64,000 bases of DNA. Source: Marchantia polymorpha subsp. ruderalis (taxonomy: Eukaryota; Streptophyta; Marchantiopsida; Marchantiales; Marchantiaceae). Each line of letters starts with the position of its first letter. The stretch's first letter is position 1. A program made the translations under genes and the position numbers. Positions 38,071 to 47,148 of the stretch are shown here, piece by piece. The stretch lies in assembly GCA_037833965.1 (NCBI GenBank), contig AP031354.1, positions 13,804,001-13,868,000 of the forward strand, read 5' to 3'. Under the pieces are notes generated by a model. That model was not told the origin of the DNA, made no database searches, and saw only the letters and a list, made by a program, of their open reading frames with translations.

Positions 38071-38416
38071 TTAACTTATTTTTTCATATAGTCTTTTTAT
38101 GTTTGATGTATTGAAAATCAGAAAAGTCATCTTCAAAATACTTATCACTAAAAAATATAGCTTTTGAATTCCAAGTTACATTCATTATCTTTTGATATTT
38201 ATTCAGTTATTGAAATTATGAAATAAATAAATGTTAAAAAATTAATTGATAATAATTATCTTTGATTTTTTTTAATGTAATTTTTATTTTATAAATCTTA
38301 TCAACGCATCAATTGGATTGAATTCACAATTAATCTTGAGAAACTCAACCTACTCATTAGAAATTGCATTTTTGATAAAATGATACATTATTACCATGTG
38401 TTTCACTTTGCTATTT

Positions 38417-38656
38417 TGTTGAGATTAACTCAAGTTAAGGAGTAGCCTCGTGTACTAGCTATTTATAGCTAGGACATTCGTTTGGACTCGGAATAAAGAA
38501 CTTGGGGTTCATCTTGTACGGGAACGTTTTCTTTTTTACAACACCTGAAGTAAAGTGTTGAGAGTTTTGGGTGAACGTAGCACTCTTTCTCGAGGGTGAA
38601 CCATGTTACATTGTGTGTCTCAACTATTCATGTCACTAGAGTGTTTTGGCGTTACA
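38417..38656 (+). repeat. Copia-2 5' LTR
   Basis: Starts TGTTGAGATTAACTCAAG and ends GGCGTTACA. It pairs with 46922-47148 (shared ACTAGCTATTTATAGCTA, TCATCTTGTACGGG and GAGTGTTTTGGCGTTACA), with visible divergence between the two. Confidence 0.88.
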
Positions 38657-38658
38657 AA

Positions 38659-38670
38659 TGGTATCACAGC
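38659..38670 (+). other. Primer-binding site for initiator tRNA-Met
   Basis: TGGTATCACAGC lies 2 bp inside the 5' LTR and differs at one base from the usual plant Copia site TGGTATCAGAGC. Confidence 0.85.
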
Positions 38671-38858
38671 ATGTTCGGTTCGGACTCGGTGTCAGAGTTT
38701 TTACCTAACAGATTTTATATAGATTTTTCAAAAAGAAATCCCGGTTTTAGTGGCAGTGTGTTTTCTTTTGAGAAGTCATTTTGCAATGGGAATTGTTTGT
38801 AGGTCTCCTTTGAACAAGTTGTGAACGGATATCTTCATGCCTGATCGTTGAAAAAATT

Positions 38859-39446
38859 GAGAATGAGAGAGGTCACCATAAGAGAGATAGGCGCAAGTTT
38901 AGAGATGAGTACGTTGCTAATGGCGCTAATTTGTGGCGCAATCCTCAATTGGAGAGCCGCGGCGTTGCTGGTGATGGATCCTCTCGGGGGAGGTTTGAGT
39001 GTAGAGATCGTCATGGGATTAGAGGCCCGGGTGACGAGAAACCTCCACAAGGTTCCCAATCTGATCCTTTCACAGACTTGTATCAATATTGATATTCTAC
39101 TGTGACCGAACTCCCTGATGTTGGTGACAAATTTGTGATGGTCTAGTATAATATCTTGGCCGATAAGAATGCTGCCAAACATTACAATGACATGTATTAT
39201 CATATTCCTTGAAGGCTTATGAATTGGAAGATGAACCAGTATGAAGACATGCGGAATGAGTTTGAGAAGAGAGGTCACCTAGACACTTACAAGGGCTGCA
39301 CATGAGGAGCACTTGACGGTTGTGCTATATTTTAGAGGTCTAGCATGTTCTGGTTGCTAGATAAACAAAGTATACAGTTTGACACTCTTGGGTCAAGGTA
39401 CAATGTTGTACAGTTGTGTGAGTTATTGGGGTTAGGGAAAACATGA
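38859..39446 (+). pseudogene. Captured CCR4-like deadenylase (EEP domain) fragment
   Basis: One frame (38859-39446), broken only by stops, reads like the start of the exonuclease domain of plant CCR4 homologues, which shorten mRNA poly(A) tails. An Arg/Gly-rich N-terminal stretch precedes TELPDVGDKFVMV, then YNILAD, MYYHIP, NWKM, YEDMRNEFEKRGH, ALDGCAIF, IQFDTLGSRYNVVQLCEL. The family pattern is SYNILAD, H-I-P-R, QEVD, DGCAIFWR and NVAQLC. The QEVD portion is missing between NWKM and YEDM, an internal deletion. Stops are at 39090, 39144, 39210, 39303 and 39333; those after HIP and IF replace the family's Arg and Trp. The frame has no intron-like gap, suggesting capture from spliced RNA. It lies about 190 bp inside the Copia-2 primer site. 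Not functional. Confidence 0.68.
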
Positions 39447-39537
39447 CTTCAAACATTGAAGTTAATATGCTAGATTTTGGGTCCTCAGGAAATGTTGTAT
39501 AGTGGGCAACATCCACGTGCTATTTAACCCCAAGAGA

Positions 39538-40092
39538 TGTGACATCAAACTTCAAGCGCAGGGAGAAGCTCAGAACCAGGAGCTGGGCAGAAGCGACAGT
39601 GCTCTCGCGGTCGCAGCGGTGTGGCCACCGTTACCAACAAAGCGGACTGAGCGGTTAGGACCGCACGCCCCCGAGCGGTGAGGACCAACCCCCTAACAAG
39701 ACCGCATGGGCGCCGTCAGCAGGTCCCGGCATTGAGAGACCTGCAACCTCCGAGCTGACTTTCACTCAGGTTTACCTCTGATGGCTTTGCGGTAGCGCAT
39801 CATGGTTCTAGAAGACTAGGATTCATCCTCACACTCATAGCCGAAACACTCACTCACACAATCACTCGAGGTAGCACTCCAACTCACACACACATCGACA
39901 CTCCAATGTATTGAAAATTCATCACTCTTTCATATATGAAACAAGTCTCTACATATGAACTCTCCAAACTTGCTTGAGAGGTGCTACTCCACCACTTTAA
40001 TTATACTACTTGAGAGGTTACCATAGTAACATGTGGTAATTTCTTCTAACTAACTTTTACCTAGATAAGTTTGACTTACCCTCTCTAATTGG
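39538..40092 (-). mobile_element. Left half of an insertion split by the LINE, LTR-like
   Basis: GC-richer than its surroundings at 39538-39800, starting TGTGACATC. Together with 44983-45425, which ends GGTCTTACA, it could be one minus-strand LTR-type unit (reading TGTAAGACCGGGTGTTGGAC ... GATGTCACA) of about 1 kb interrupted by the LINE. Terminal TG/CA fits, but no target duplication is seen. No coding domain was recognised, so the class is tentative. Confidence 0.35.
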
Positions 40093-40896
40093 TGGAACGC
40101 TGGAGTAGGGCAGGGCGCACGAGCCTCCAAAATTTCAGGCCGAACGCCATTCGGAGCGAGAAGTTGACGTGTCTTGGAGGTCTGAGCTTTTTGAGAGTGG
40201 AGGGCCAAATCTTGCAGGGGCCGTAACTTTGGGTTCGAGTGTGAACGGAGGCTGAAATTTTGTGGCGTTGTGAAGTTGGATAGAGCTCTCAAGCCTGTCA
40301 ATTTTCAGGTCGAACGGAGTTTCAGAGTCAGAGTGCGTTCAATTTTGAGTTTCGAGCTTTGAGTTTCAAGATTTGAGGGCAAGAGATTCTTACGTGAGCT
40401 GTATCTTCTACGTTCGGAGTGATCTGGAGCTAAAATTTGATGGAACGCTGGAGTAGGGCAAGGCGCACAAGACTCCAAAATTTCAGGCCAAACGCCATTT
40501 GGAGCGAGAAGTTGACGTGTCTTGGAGGTCTGAGCTTTTTGAGAGTGGAGGGCCAAATCTTGCAGGGGCTGTAACTTTGGATTCGAGTGTGAACGGAGGC
40601 TGAAATTTTGTGGCGTTGTGACGTTGGGTAGAGCTCTCAAGCTTGTCAATTTTCAGGTCGAACGGAGTTTCAGAGTCAGAGTGCGTTCAATTTTGAGTTT
40701 CGAGCTTTGAGTTTCAAGATTTGAGGGCAAGAGATTCTTGCGGGAGCTGTATCTTCTACGTTCGGAGTGATCTGGAGCTGAAATTTAGTGGAACGCTGGA
40801 GTAGGGCAGGGCGCACGAGCTTGCAAAATTTCAGGCCGAACGCCATTCAGAGCAAGAAGTTGACGTGTCTTGGAGGTCTGAGCTTTTCGAGAGAGC
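40093..40896 (+). repeat. 348-bp tandem units (2.3 copies) upstream of LINE ORF1
   Basis: TGGAACGCTGGAGTAGGGC begins units at 40093, 40441 and 40789, an exact 348-bp period with few mismatches. The third unit is cut off where the LINE ORF1 leader starts. This resembles the promoter monomers at the 5' end of some LINEs. Minus-strand frames of 83 and 114 codons across the units are repeats of one another and not genes. Confidence 0.88.
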
Positions 40897-40902
40897 ATTC
40901 AC

Positions 40903-41644
40903 ATGATGGCGTCTCAAGACAATTTCATACTCAATCTGTTGCAAACAGTTTTGGAAGAGTTGAAAGTACTACGTGCAAAATTCAAGGTACAGAGCTCTAC
41001 TTTAATTGCAGCTCAATATGAAATTAGAGAGTTGAAGCTCTCTCAAAAGAGTTTCGAGAAGATTATGGTTGATATTTCAGATTACGTAGAGGATATCCAG
41101 GAGAAAGTTGGTTCTCAAACTTCCACTGCTGCTACTCCTAGATTCCATGAAGTGGTTGAAAGTCTAGAGGTGAAGATGAAATCTTATGCAGAAGCCACCA
41201 AGTCTGCTCATATCTCTTTCTGTCAAGAGCAAGAGATTGAAAAGACTAATCAATTTGCTCGTAGAAAGAATGTGAGAATTTCTGGTCTACCTGAATCTGA
41301 GAAGGAAGAGGTGAAGAGTGTTGTCACCAAGTTTTTAGCTGAAACACTTGATGTTCCTAATGCGGATGGTGGCTCAAGCTTTTCGCATTGGAACCATAGG
41401 AACTCAACCTCGAGCCATCATAGTTAAGTTCAATGACCAAACTCAACGTGATACAGCTTTAGCGAACAAAGCTGTACTCAAAGGACGTAGGATTTGGTTA
41501 GATCCCGATCTCACACCTCTACAAGTAGAGGCAAGGAGAAAGGAGCTTGCAAAAGTCAAAGAAGCTCAAGATGCTGGATTTTTTGCTTATCTCCGTGATG
41601 GACAAGCAATTGTCACTCAACGGAAGAGACAATCATCCACATAG
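40903..41644 (+). pseudogene. LINE ORF1 (RNA-binding protein), one frameshift
   Basis: Begins with tandem ATGs at 40903 and 40906. Residues about 10-75 form a helical, probable coiled-coil region (EELKVLRAKFKVQSST...). The RNA-binding core starts with RRKNVRISGLPESEKEE and, after a one-base frame change near 41345-41380, continues as PRAIIVKFNDQTQRDTAL, KGRRIWLDPDLTPLQVEARR, FAYLRDGQAIV. This matches the L1-like ORF1p pattern (transposase_22 type). It ends in TAG at 41642-41644, just before ORF2. Confidence 0.8.
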
Positions 41645-41656
41645 CAATCCAAGAGC

Positions 41657-44600
41657 TTGAGGGTGTTAATGTGGAATATTAGAGGTCTTTCTACAACCAA
41701 GTATGTGAGTGCTAATCCGATTTGGAAGATGGCGGACATCATCAACATTGTGGAGACGTGGGAACATGAGAGCAACACTATTGGAGAGATATCAGGGTTT
41801 ACTTTGGTGGGATCCACTTGGAATCAGAGAAGTCAACGAGCTGGAAGAGGCTATGGCGGTATTGCTACTTTCATCAAATCTCAATTTCTACCTTTGATAC
41901 ATTTAGAAGGTCAGGATATTGGAGGTCAATATCATTGGCTTCGTCTTGGTTTGGTTGGAGGATAGTTATTTGGCTATTTGTTACTTTGCACCATTGTCCA
42001 TGTCTATCTACTCCACACGCACTTGCAATCGGAGTCAACCATTCCATCGACTTATAGGAGATGTTTTCAATTATCAGAGCAAAGGTGAAGTTTTTCTGGT
42101 TGGAGGATTTCAATGCTCGAATAGGTTGTGCACAATTTACCCAAGTTGGTGATCTCTTGATTTCTTCCTCCTTTGAAGAACTTGAAGATAGTATGTGGTG
42201 TAGAAAGTCTTCTGATATTTGTACAAATCCTTTGACAGAATACTTTCTAACCTTTGGAGCCACATGTAATTTGAAAGTTCCCTACGGTATCTCTCTCTTT
42301 CCCAACTCCCTTTCCAATACGTGCTTTTCTCCTACAGGTGTTAGCACCATTGATTATCTTCTATCCTCAGCCACTCATAGCTCTCTTATTTCGAAATTTG
42401 ATATTCTAGAACCTCAGCTAGAGTCAGATCATGCACCTCTCTTATTTACTCTCTTGTTATCAAAAACAATCTCTCTCTCTCCATGCCATTCTGTTTTAGC
42501 TTCTCCCAAGTTTCGTTTAGATACTAGTAAGAAAGAGCAGTACATGTTACATTTTCAAAACCTCTTGACTCACACTTCATGGAGCCTTGATCCACATACA
42601 GCGAGTGGGCAATTAATAGAGTTGCTCAAAGACACTGCTTCTAAGTTCTTTTTTACGACACAAGGATCGAAGAGCTAGGGGGCTTCCTTGCAATGGATGG
42701 TTTGACTTGGATTGTAAGCAAGCGAGAATGAGATCAGTTGACAAGTCTTTAGATTTCCAAAGTCGGCTTACCTTGACAAGGCTTTACAAAGACTTGGTGA
42801 AGTCTAAAAAAAGAGCTTTTTTGAGGACGAAGCAGGAATCCTTGACAAAGGAGTTGATGGAGAATCCCAAATCCTTTTGGATACGGTTAGGTGTAAGGTC
42901 TTCAAAACCTACTCTTGATCCTAAGAGTTTGATTGACTTTTCTGAAAAGCTTTATTTCTTTCCCAACGCTGCATCAATGCCTTCTTGTGAAGGAACATCA
43001 GGCTTATTTTCTAAATCAGAGGTGATGACTCAAGTTAGAAAATTAGCAAATGGTAAATCGGAGGATTTGGATGGTCTCTCTATTGAACTTTTGAAGTGGG
43101 GAGGAGATGTTATTGGACCAAGACTTACCAAAGCGTTAGAGAATGCAGCTATGTATGGTTTTCCTTCAGCTTGGTCATTACGGAAGATTGTGCATATTCA
43201 CAAGTCAGGAAGGAAGGACTTGGTGACAAACTATCGCACTATCATGGTGGGTAGTGTTTTTGCCAAGTTCTTTGGCAAATTGGTGGAGTCAAAGTTGAGC
43301 ATATGGACTGAATCTCATCGAAAGAGAGCGCGGTTTCAAGCAGGCTTTCGCCCCACAAACAACACCATTGACCATATCTTGGCTTTGCGTGTTTTATGGG
43401 AGAAGTCGAAGGGCAACGGCAAAGCTTTGTTTTGCGCCTTCATTAATTTTAGGAAAGCTTTTGACACCGTACCTCGTGAGCTATTATGGGAAAGGCTGCA
43501 AGTCATTGGAGTACCATCAGATCTTCTAGCAGCTGTGGCCACGCTTTACCAATCTGTTCGAGCCAAGATCAACACTTCTCAAACTGAAGAGGTTTTGAGT
43601 ACCATTGGAGTGATTCAAGGTTGTCATCTCTCTCCTACTCTATTTGGAGTTTTTATAGATGATATCGAAGAGTGGTTGGAGGCATATGATAGTGAAGGTG
43701 TCAAGCTTGGAAACTTTGTTATCAAAGCTCTCTTGTATGCAGATGATATCATATTACTAGCACGTGATGCAATTAGTTTACAGAAACACCTATACACTTT
43801 GGCTAGCTTTTGTACCCAGAATCAAATGGAAGTAAATATAGAGAAGTCCAAAGTCATGATAGTGGGCACTAGATCCAAGTTTTCCTTCTATTACCAGGAT
43901 CTACAATTAGAAGAGGTGAAGAGTTATAAATATCTAGGCATTGATTTTTCTAATGATTATAGTTGGGCACTTTGTGTGCAAAAGAGAGTAGAAGGTGGTT
44001 ACAAAGCTCTATATTCATTGCTAAATCGGTGTAGAAGGGCTCATCTTGTGTCTTGGAGTCTTAGGAAATTTTTATTCAGAAGCTTAGTGTTGCCGATAGT
44101 ATTGTATGGAACCCAAGTGTGGGGTCCTGGTTGTAAGAAGACAGGATGGGAGCGTGTGGAGAAGGTGCAGAAGATATTTCTACAAGAAGAATTGGGTGTG
44201 AGAAACCAAACCTCATATGCTATTCTTCTTGCGGAAACAGGTTGTTTACCTTTAGAGGCTGAAGCTCTATACTTGACCATCACTTACATCACAAGGGTGA
44301 GATCTCTTGATGCTTCTCGCCTTCCTCCTCAGGCTTTGAGTGCCACACGTGCCAAAGGATGGTTAGCGGATGTGATAACTTGGTCTTTGAGGTGGAATGT
44401 GACGGAACGCGATTGGGACCTACAACCTATAGCACTACGTGAATGTCTAAAGGAGGAGTTTTTGAACATTATTTGGAGCAAGCGCGGCACCAAGATGCAG
44501 TTTTATCAACTTCATGTGAATCCTATGCTTGTTTATTGTGAACAGGATTACCTACTTGTAGGAATCTCTACGTCCTTACGTCATATTATTGCTAGGCATA

Positions 44601-44866
44601 GAACTGGATCTCATAGGCTTGGAATTGAGGAAGGACGTTGGCTTAATATTGATAGGAGTGAACGTATTTGTAGGCTATGTGATGGAAGAGAAGTTGAGTA
44701 TGAAGAGCATGTATTTCTTACTTGTACTAGATATGCAGAGATTAGAGTGACTCATAATATAGATGTAGAGAATTTTAATTCTTTGTTACAGTTAGTTCCT
44801 TTTGATTTAGGTTGTTATGTTAGGGACATTATTAGTTATCGTTCTAGTGCTCTTGGCACTAGCTAG
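41657..44866 (+). pseudogene. LINE ORF2: APE endonuclease and reverse transcriptase
   Basis: The endonuclease starts MWNIRGLST with catalytic-type VETWEHES, then shifts frame near 41960, 42075 and 42670; DFNARIG and ESDHAPL mark its later motifs. From 42707 a clean 719-codon frame carries the reverse transcriptase: FRKAFDTVPRELLWERL (motif A), QGCHLSPTLFGVF (motif B), YADD at residues 344-347, and a C-terminal C655-C658-H668-C673 knuckle. Motif A reads INFRKAFD: the first, metal-binding Asp of the usual xDFxKAFD is Asn (AAT at 43445-43447, residue 247). The copy would be inactive for that reason as well as for the frameshifts. Confidence 0.88.
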
Positions 44867-44982
44867 GGTTTGGCCTTTGGGGTCTTTTCCCTTGTTTGTG
44901 GCTGTCGCTTGTATTGTGTTTTTCAGCCTTTTGACCCTTTGGGTTCCCCGGGCTTGATCTATTACCATTTACCATTTACTAT

Positions 44983-45425
44983 GTGGCAACATGCCATTGG
45001 CTTACCTAAACCTTCTAGAAGTTTCTGGAATCCAAGGTTGAGGTGGCGACATGCCATTGGAAGCTTTTAAACTTCTACAAGCTTCTTAGCCACTAAGTCA
45101 ACATTTAGACTTAATCTAGCCAATCATCTTTCATATATTGAGTCAAACTAATCAAATCCAAGCTTATAGTCAAATATTTAATCTTTTGGAATCTAGAACT
45201 TTGTAGAAGACAAAATAGAAGTGCTCACTCCACTCTTCTAGAACTCCGCTAATTCTTCCGCCAACTATAGACATCATAGCTAAACTTAGTCATGATTAGA
45301 TAAACTTAATTATAACTAATTAGTTTAGTTATAACTAGCTAGACTTAGCTATGTCTTGGCTAATTATCCCTAATTACTTGACGACTTCTAAGACTTAGTA
45401 CATATGTCCAACACCCGGTCTTACA
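44983..45425 (-). mobile_element. Right half of the split LTR-like insertion
   Basis: Follows the LINE tail. Contains a direct repeat GTGGC(A/G)ACATGCCATTGG at 44983-45000 and 45043-45060. It ends TGTCCAACACCCGGTCTTAC(A), which on the minus strand resembles the start of plant LTRs. See the left half at 39538. Confidence 0.35.
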
Positions 45426-46080
45426 GACTCCTTCCAGATTTAGAGATCCATCTACATGGTTTGTAGTGCCGTTTGAAGCACAGTTTGCAGCGCAATTTTC
45501 TACGCAATTTTGGGCACAACGCTGTTTTAGGTCAAACGTGATTGGTAGTCAACGTGGTCAATGTCAAACATGGTTGAAGTTAAACGTCGTTGGCAGAGCA
45601 ACACAATCAACAAGTGATGGTGACGGTGACGAACGGTGAACGACGGTGACGGTGACGGAATATTCTGTCAAAAATATTTATCATCAGAGTATAGGCAAAT
45701 TGGATATCGTTGGAATGCTCCCGACACAAATAGTGCATATGGATATTTTTCAGGAGGTGAATGATGACTCAAAAAGGAGGAAATTAACTCAGAAACTGTT
45801 ATTGTCTCTCCTTTTCAACGTGATTGCGGGCGACATAGGTCACGAGCAACAGATAGTCGCGGGCGACGATGGTAACGGATGATTGACAGTACAATTGCTG
45901 GTGATGGATCTTTGTACTAACAAGTGAAAATTTTCATTCACGTATGTAACTACATACGTGAATACGTGTGGGAGTTTTAATCATTTTTTGAATAATGATC
46001 GAGATAAGCACCGGTATGTAGTTGTGAGGAAGTTTGATCATTTTTTGAATAATGATCAAGATGTGCATGGTACAAGTTAA
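45426..46080 (+). repeat. Copia-2 leader-like noncoding segment
   Basis: Contains GTGACGGTGACGG and GTCGCGGGCGACG mini-repeats that also occur in the Copia-1 leader (17480-17545), showing common origin. A perfect hairpin, ATTCACGTATGTA (45936-45948) against 45951-45963, has a 2-base loop. ATCATTTTTTGAATAATGAT, itself a hairpin, occurs twice at 45980 and 46037. A 78-codon frame (45646-45882) has no recognisable product. Confidence 0.6.
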
Positions 46081-46084
46081 TTAT

Positions 46085-46410
46085 AGTACCGTGAAGCACA
46101 ACGATATCAGGTATTTTATTAGACAAGAGTGTCTGATAAAATGATTGAGTTAGTGAAGATGGATGGTAGATTCTGGTGATTGAGCTAGTTAATCTTGATG
46201 GTAAACTCTGATGATTGAGCTAATCAAGATTGACGATAGACTCTGGTAATTGAGCTAGTACATCTTGAAGGTAAACTTTGATTATTGAGCTAGTTAAGAT
46301 AGACGGTAAATTTGATCCAACTTATGAGTTGGTCAAAGTTACTTCTTTAGAGAGTTTCAGGCGACACTATGCTATCATGCAGGTTGTGCATGGGAAGCGC
46401 AAGTAAATTT
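46085..46410 (+). pseudogene. Copia-2 RNase H tail with 35-bp tandem repeat
   Basis: Matches the last codons of Copia-1 RNase H (AAGCACATTGACATCAAG region to GGTTGTGCATGGGGAGCACA). Between them the ATTGAGCTAGTCAAG segment is amplified: five units start at 46144, 46179, 46214, 46249 and 46284, an exact 35-bp period. The period is not a multiple of three and destroys the frame. Confidence 0.85.
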
Positions 46411-46449
46411 TGCTAACATATTATCTTTAGTTATATTTTTATAAATTTA

Positions 46450-46905
46450 CTTTATCCTGTGATGGCTACGGCTTAGTTCTAGTTAACTCTCATGTGAACA
46501 TTAGCCTTGTATTGGGTTTCTTTTTAGAACTTCTTGTAGAGTAATTATATAGATTAAGAGATTTATGTTCTCTTTATGCATGTTGGTATTTAGTTACCTC
46601 TTTATGTTATTACTCTATCCCGTGATGGCTACGGCTTAGTTCTAATCAACTCTCGTGTGAACAGTAGCCTTGTATTAGTTTTCTTTCTAGAACTTTCCGT
46701 GGAGTAATTATATAGATTAAGAGATTTATGTTCTCTCTATGCTAGCTGGTTTTTAGTTACCTATTTATGTTATTAGTCTATCTTGTTATGGTTAGGGCTT
46801 AGTTCTAGTTAAGTCTTGTGTAAAGAGAGTACTTATGTTAGGTTTCTATCTAGAATTTCACACGGAGTAATAATGTATGTTATAGAGGTTACTTTTCCTT
46901 AACGT
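46450..46905 (+). repeat. 163-bp tandem triplication in the Copia-2 3' UTR
   Basis: GATGGCTACGGCTTAGTTCT begins at 46461 and 46624, and its diverged form at 46787, an exact 163-bp period. Copia-1 has a single copy of this unit (about 21290-21440). The third unit, next to the polypurine tract, is closest to the Copia-1 version. Confidence 0.85.
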
Positions 46906-46921
46906 GAGTTAAGGGGGAGAT

Positions 46922-47148
46922 TGTTGAGATTAACTTTAGTTAAAGAGTATACTCGCGTACTAGCTATTTATAGCTAAGACATTCATCTGCACTCGGGATA
47001 AATACCTCGGGTTTCATCTTGTACGGGGACTTTTTTTCTGACAAGATCTAAAGTAACGTGCTGAGAGTTCTAGGTGGAAGTAGTACTCTTCTCCGAGTAT
47101 GAACCATGTCTCAAGTATTTCATGTCACTGGAGTGTTTTGGCGTTACA
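46922..47148 (+). repeat. Copia-2 3' LTR
   Basis: Preceded by the polypurine tract AAGGGGGAGAT (46911-46921). Starts TGTTGAGATTAACTTTAG and ends GGCGTTACA. Partner of 38417-38656. Confidence 0.88.

Larger units (their letters stand above)
40093..44982 (+). mobile_element. LINE (non-LTR retrotransposon), near full length, defective
   Basis: The layout is 5' tandem monomers, ORF1, APE endonuclease, reverse transcriptase and C-terminal zinc knuckle, then a short 3' UTR ending in a TTACCAT-type microsatellite tail (about 44960-44982). It lies in the plus orientation inside Copia-2. ORF1 has one and ORF2 three frameshifts. The 3' tail is not poly(A), unlike standard plant L1. Confidence 0.85.
38417..47148 (+). 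mobile_element. Copia-2: non-autonomous Copia element with captured and nested DNA
   Basis: It is bounded by a 240-bp 5' LTR (38417-38656) and a 227-bp 3' LTR (46922-47148), both TGTTGAG...GCGTTACA, with TATTT before and TATCT after, a near-perfect 5-bp target duplication. Inside are, in order: a primer-binding site, a frame resembling a CCR4-type deadenylase, a nested insertion with a LINE, a noncoding leader-like segment similar to that of Copia-1, a short RNase H tail remnant, amplified 3' repeats and a polypurine tract. Gag, integrase and reverse transcriptase of the Copia type are absent, so mobility would have needed proteins from a relative such as Copia-1. Confidence 0.82.

Noticed and set aside
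38835-39278. 147-codon minus-strand open frame
   Set aside because: Antisense shadow of the CCR4-like fragment; no domain in its translation.
40050-40649. Two minus-strand frames of 83 and 114 codons that share sequence
   Set aside because: They are the same frame repeated by the 348-bp tandem units, not genes.
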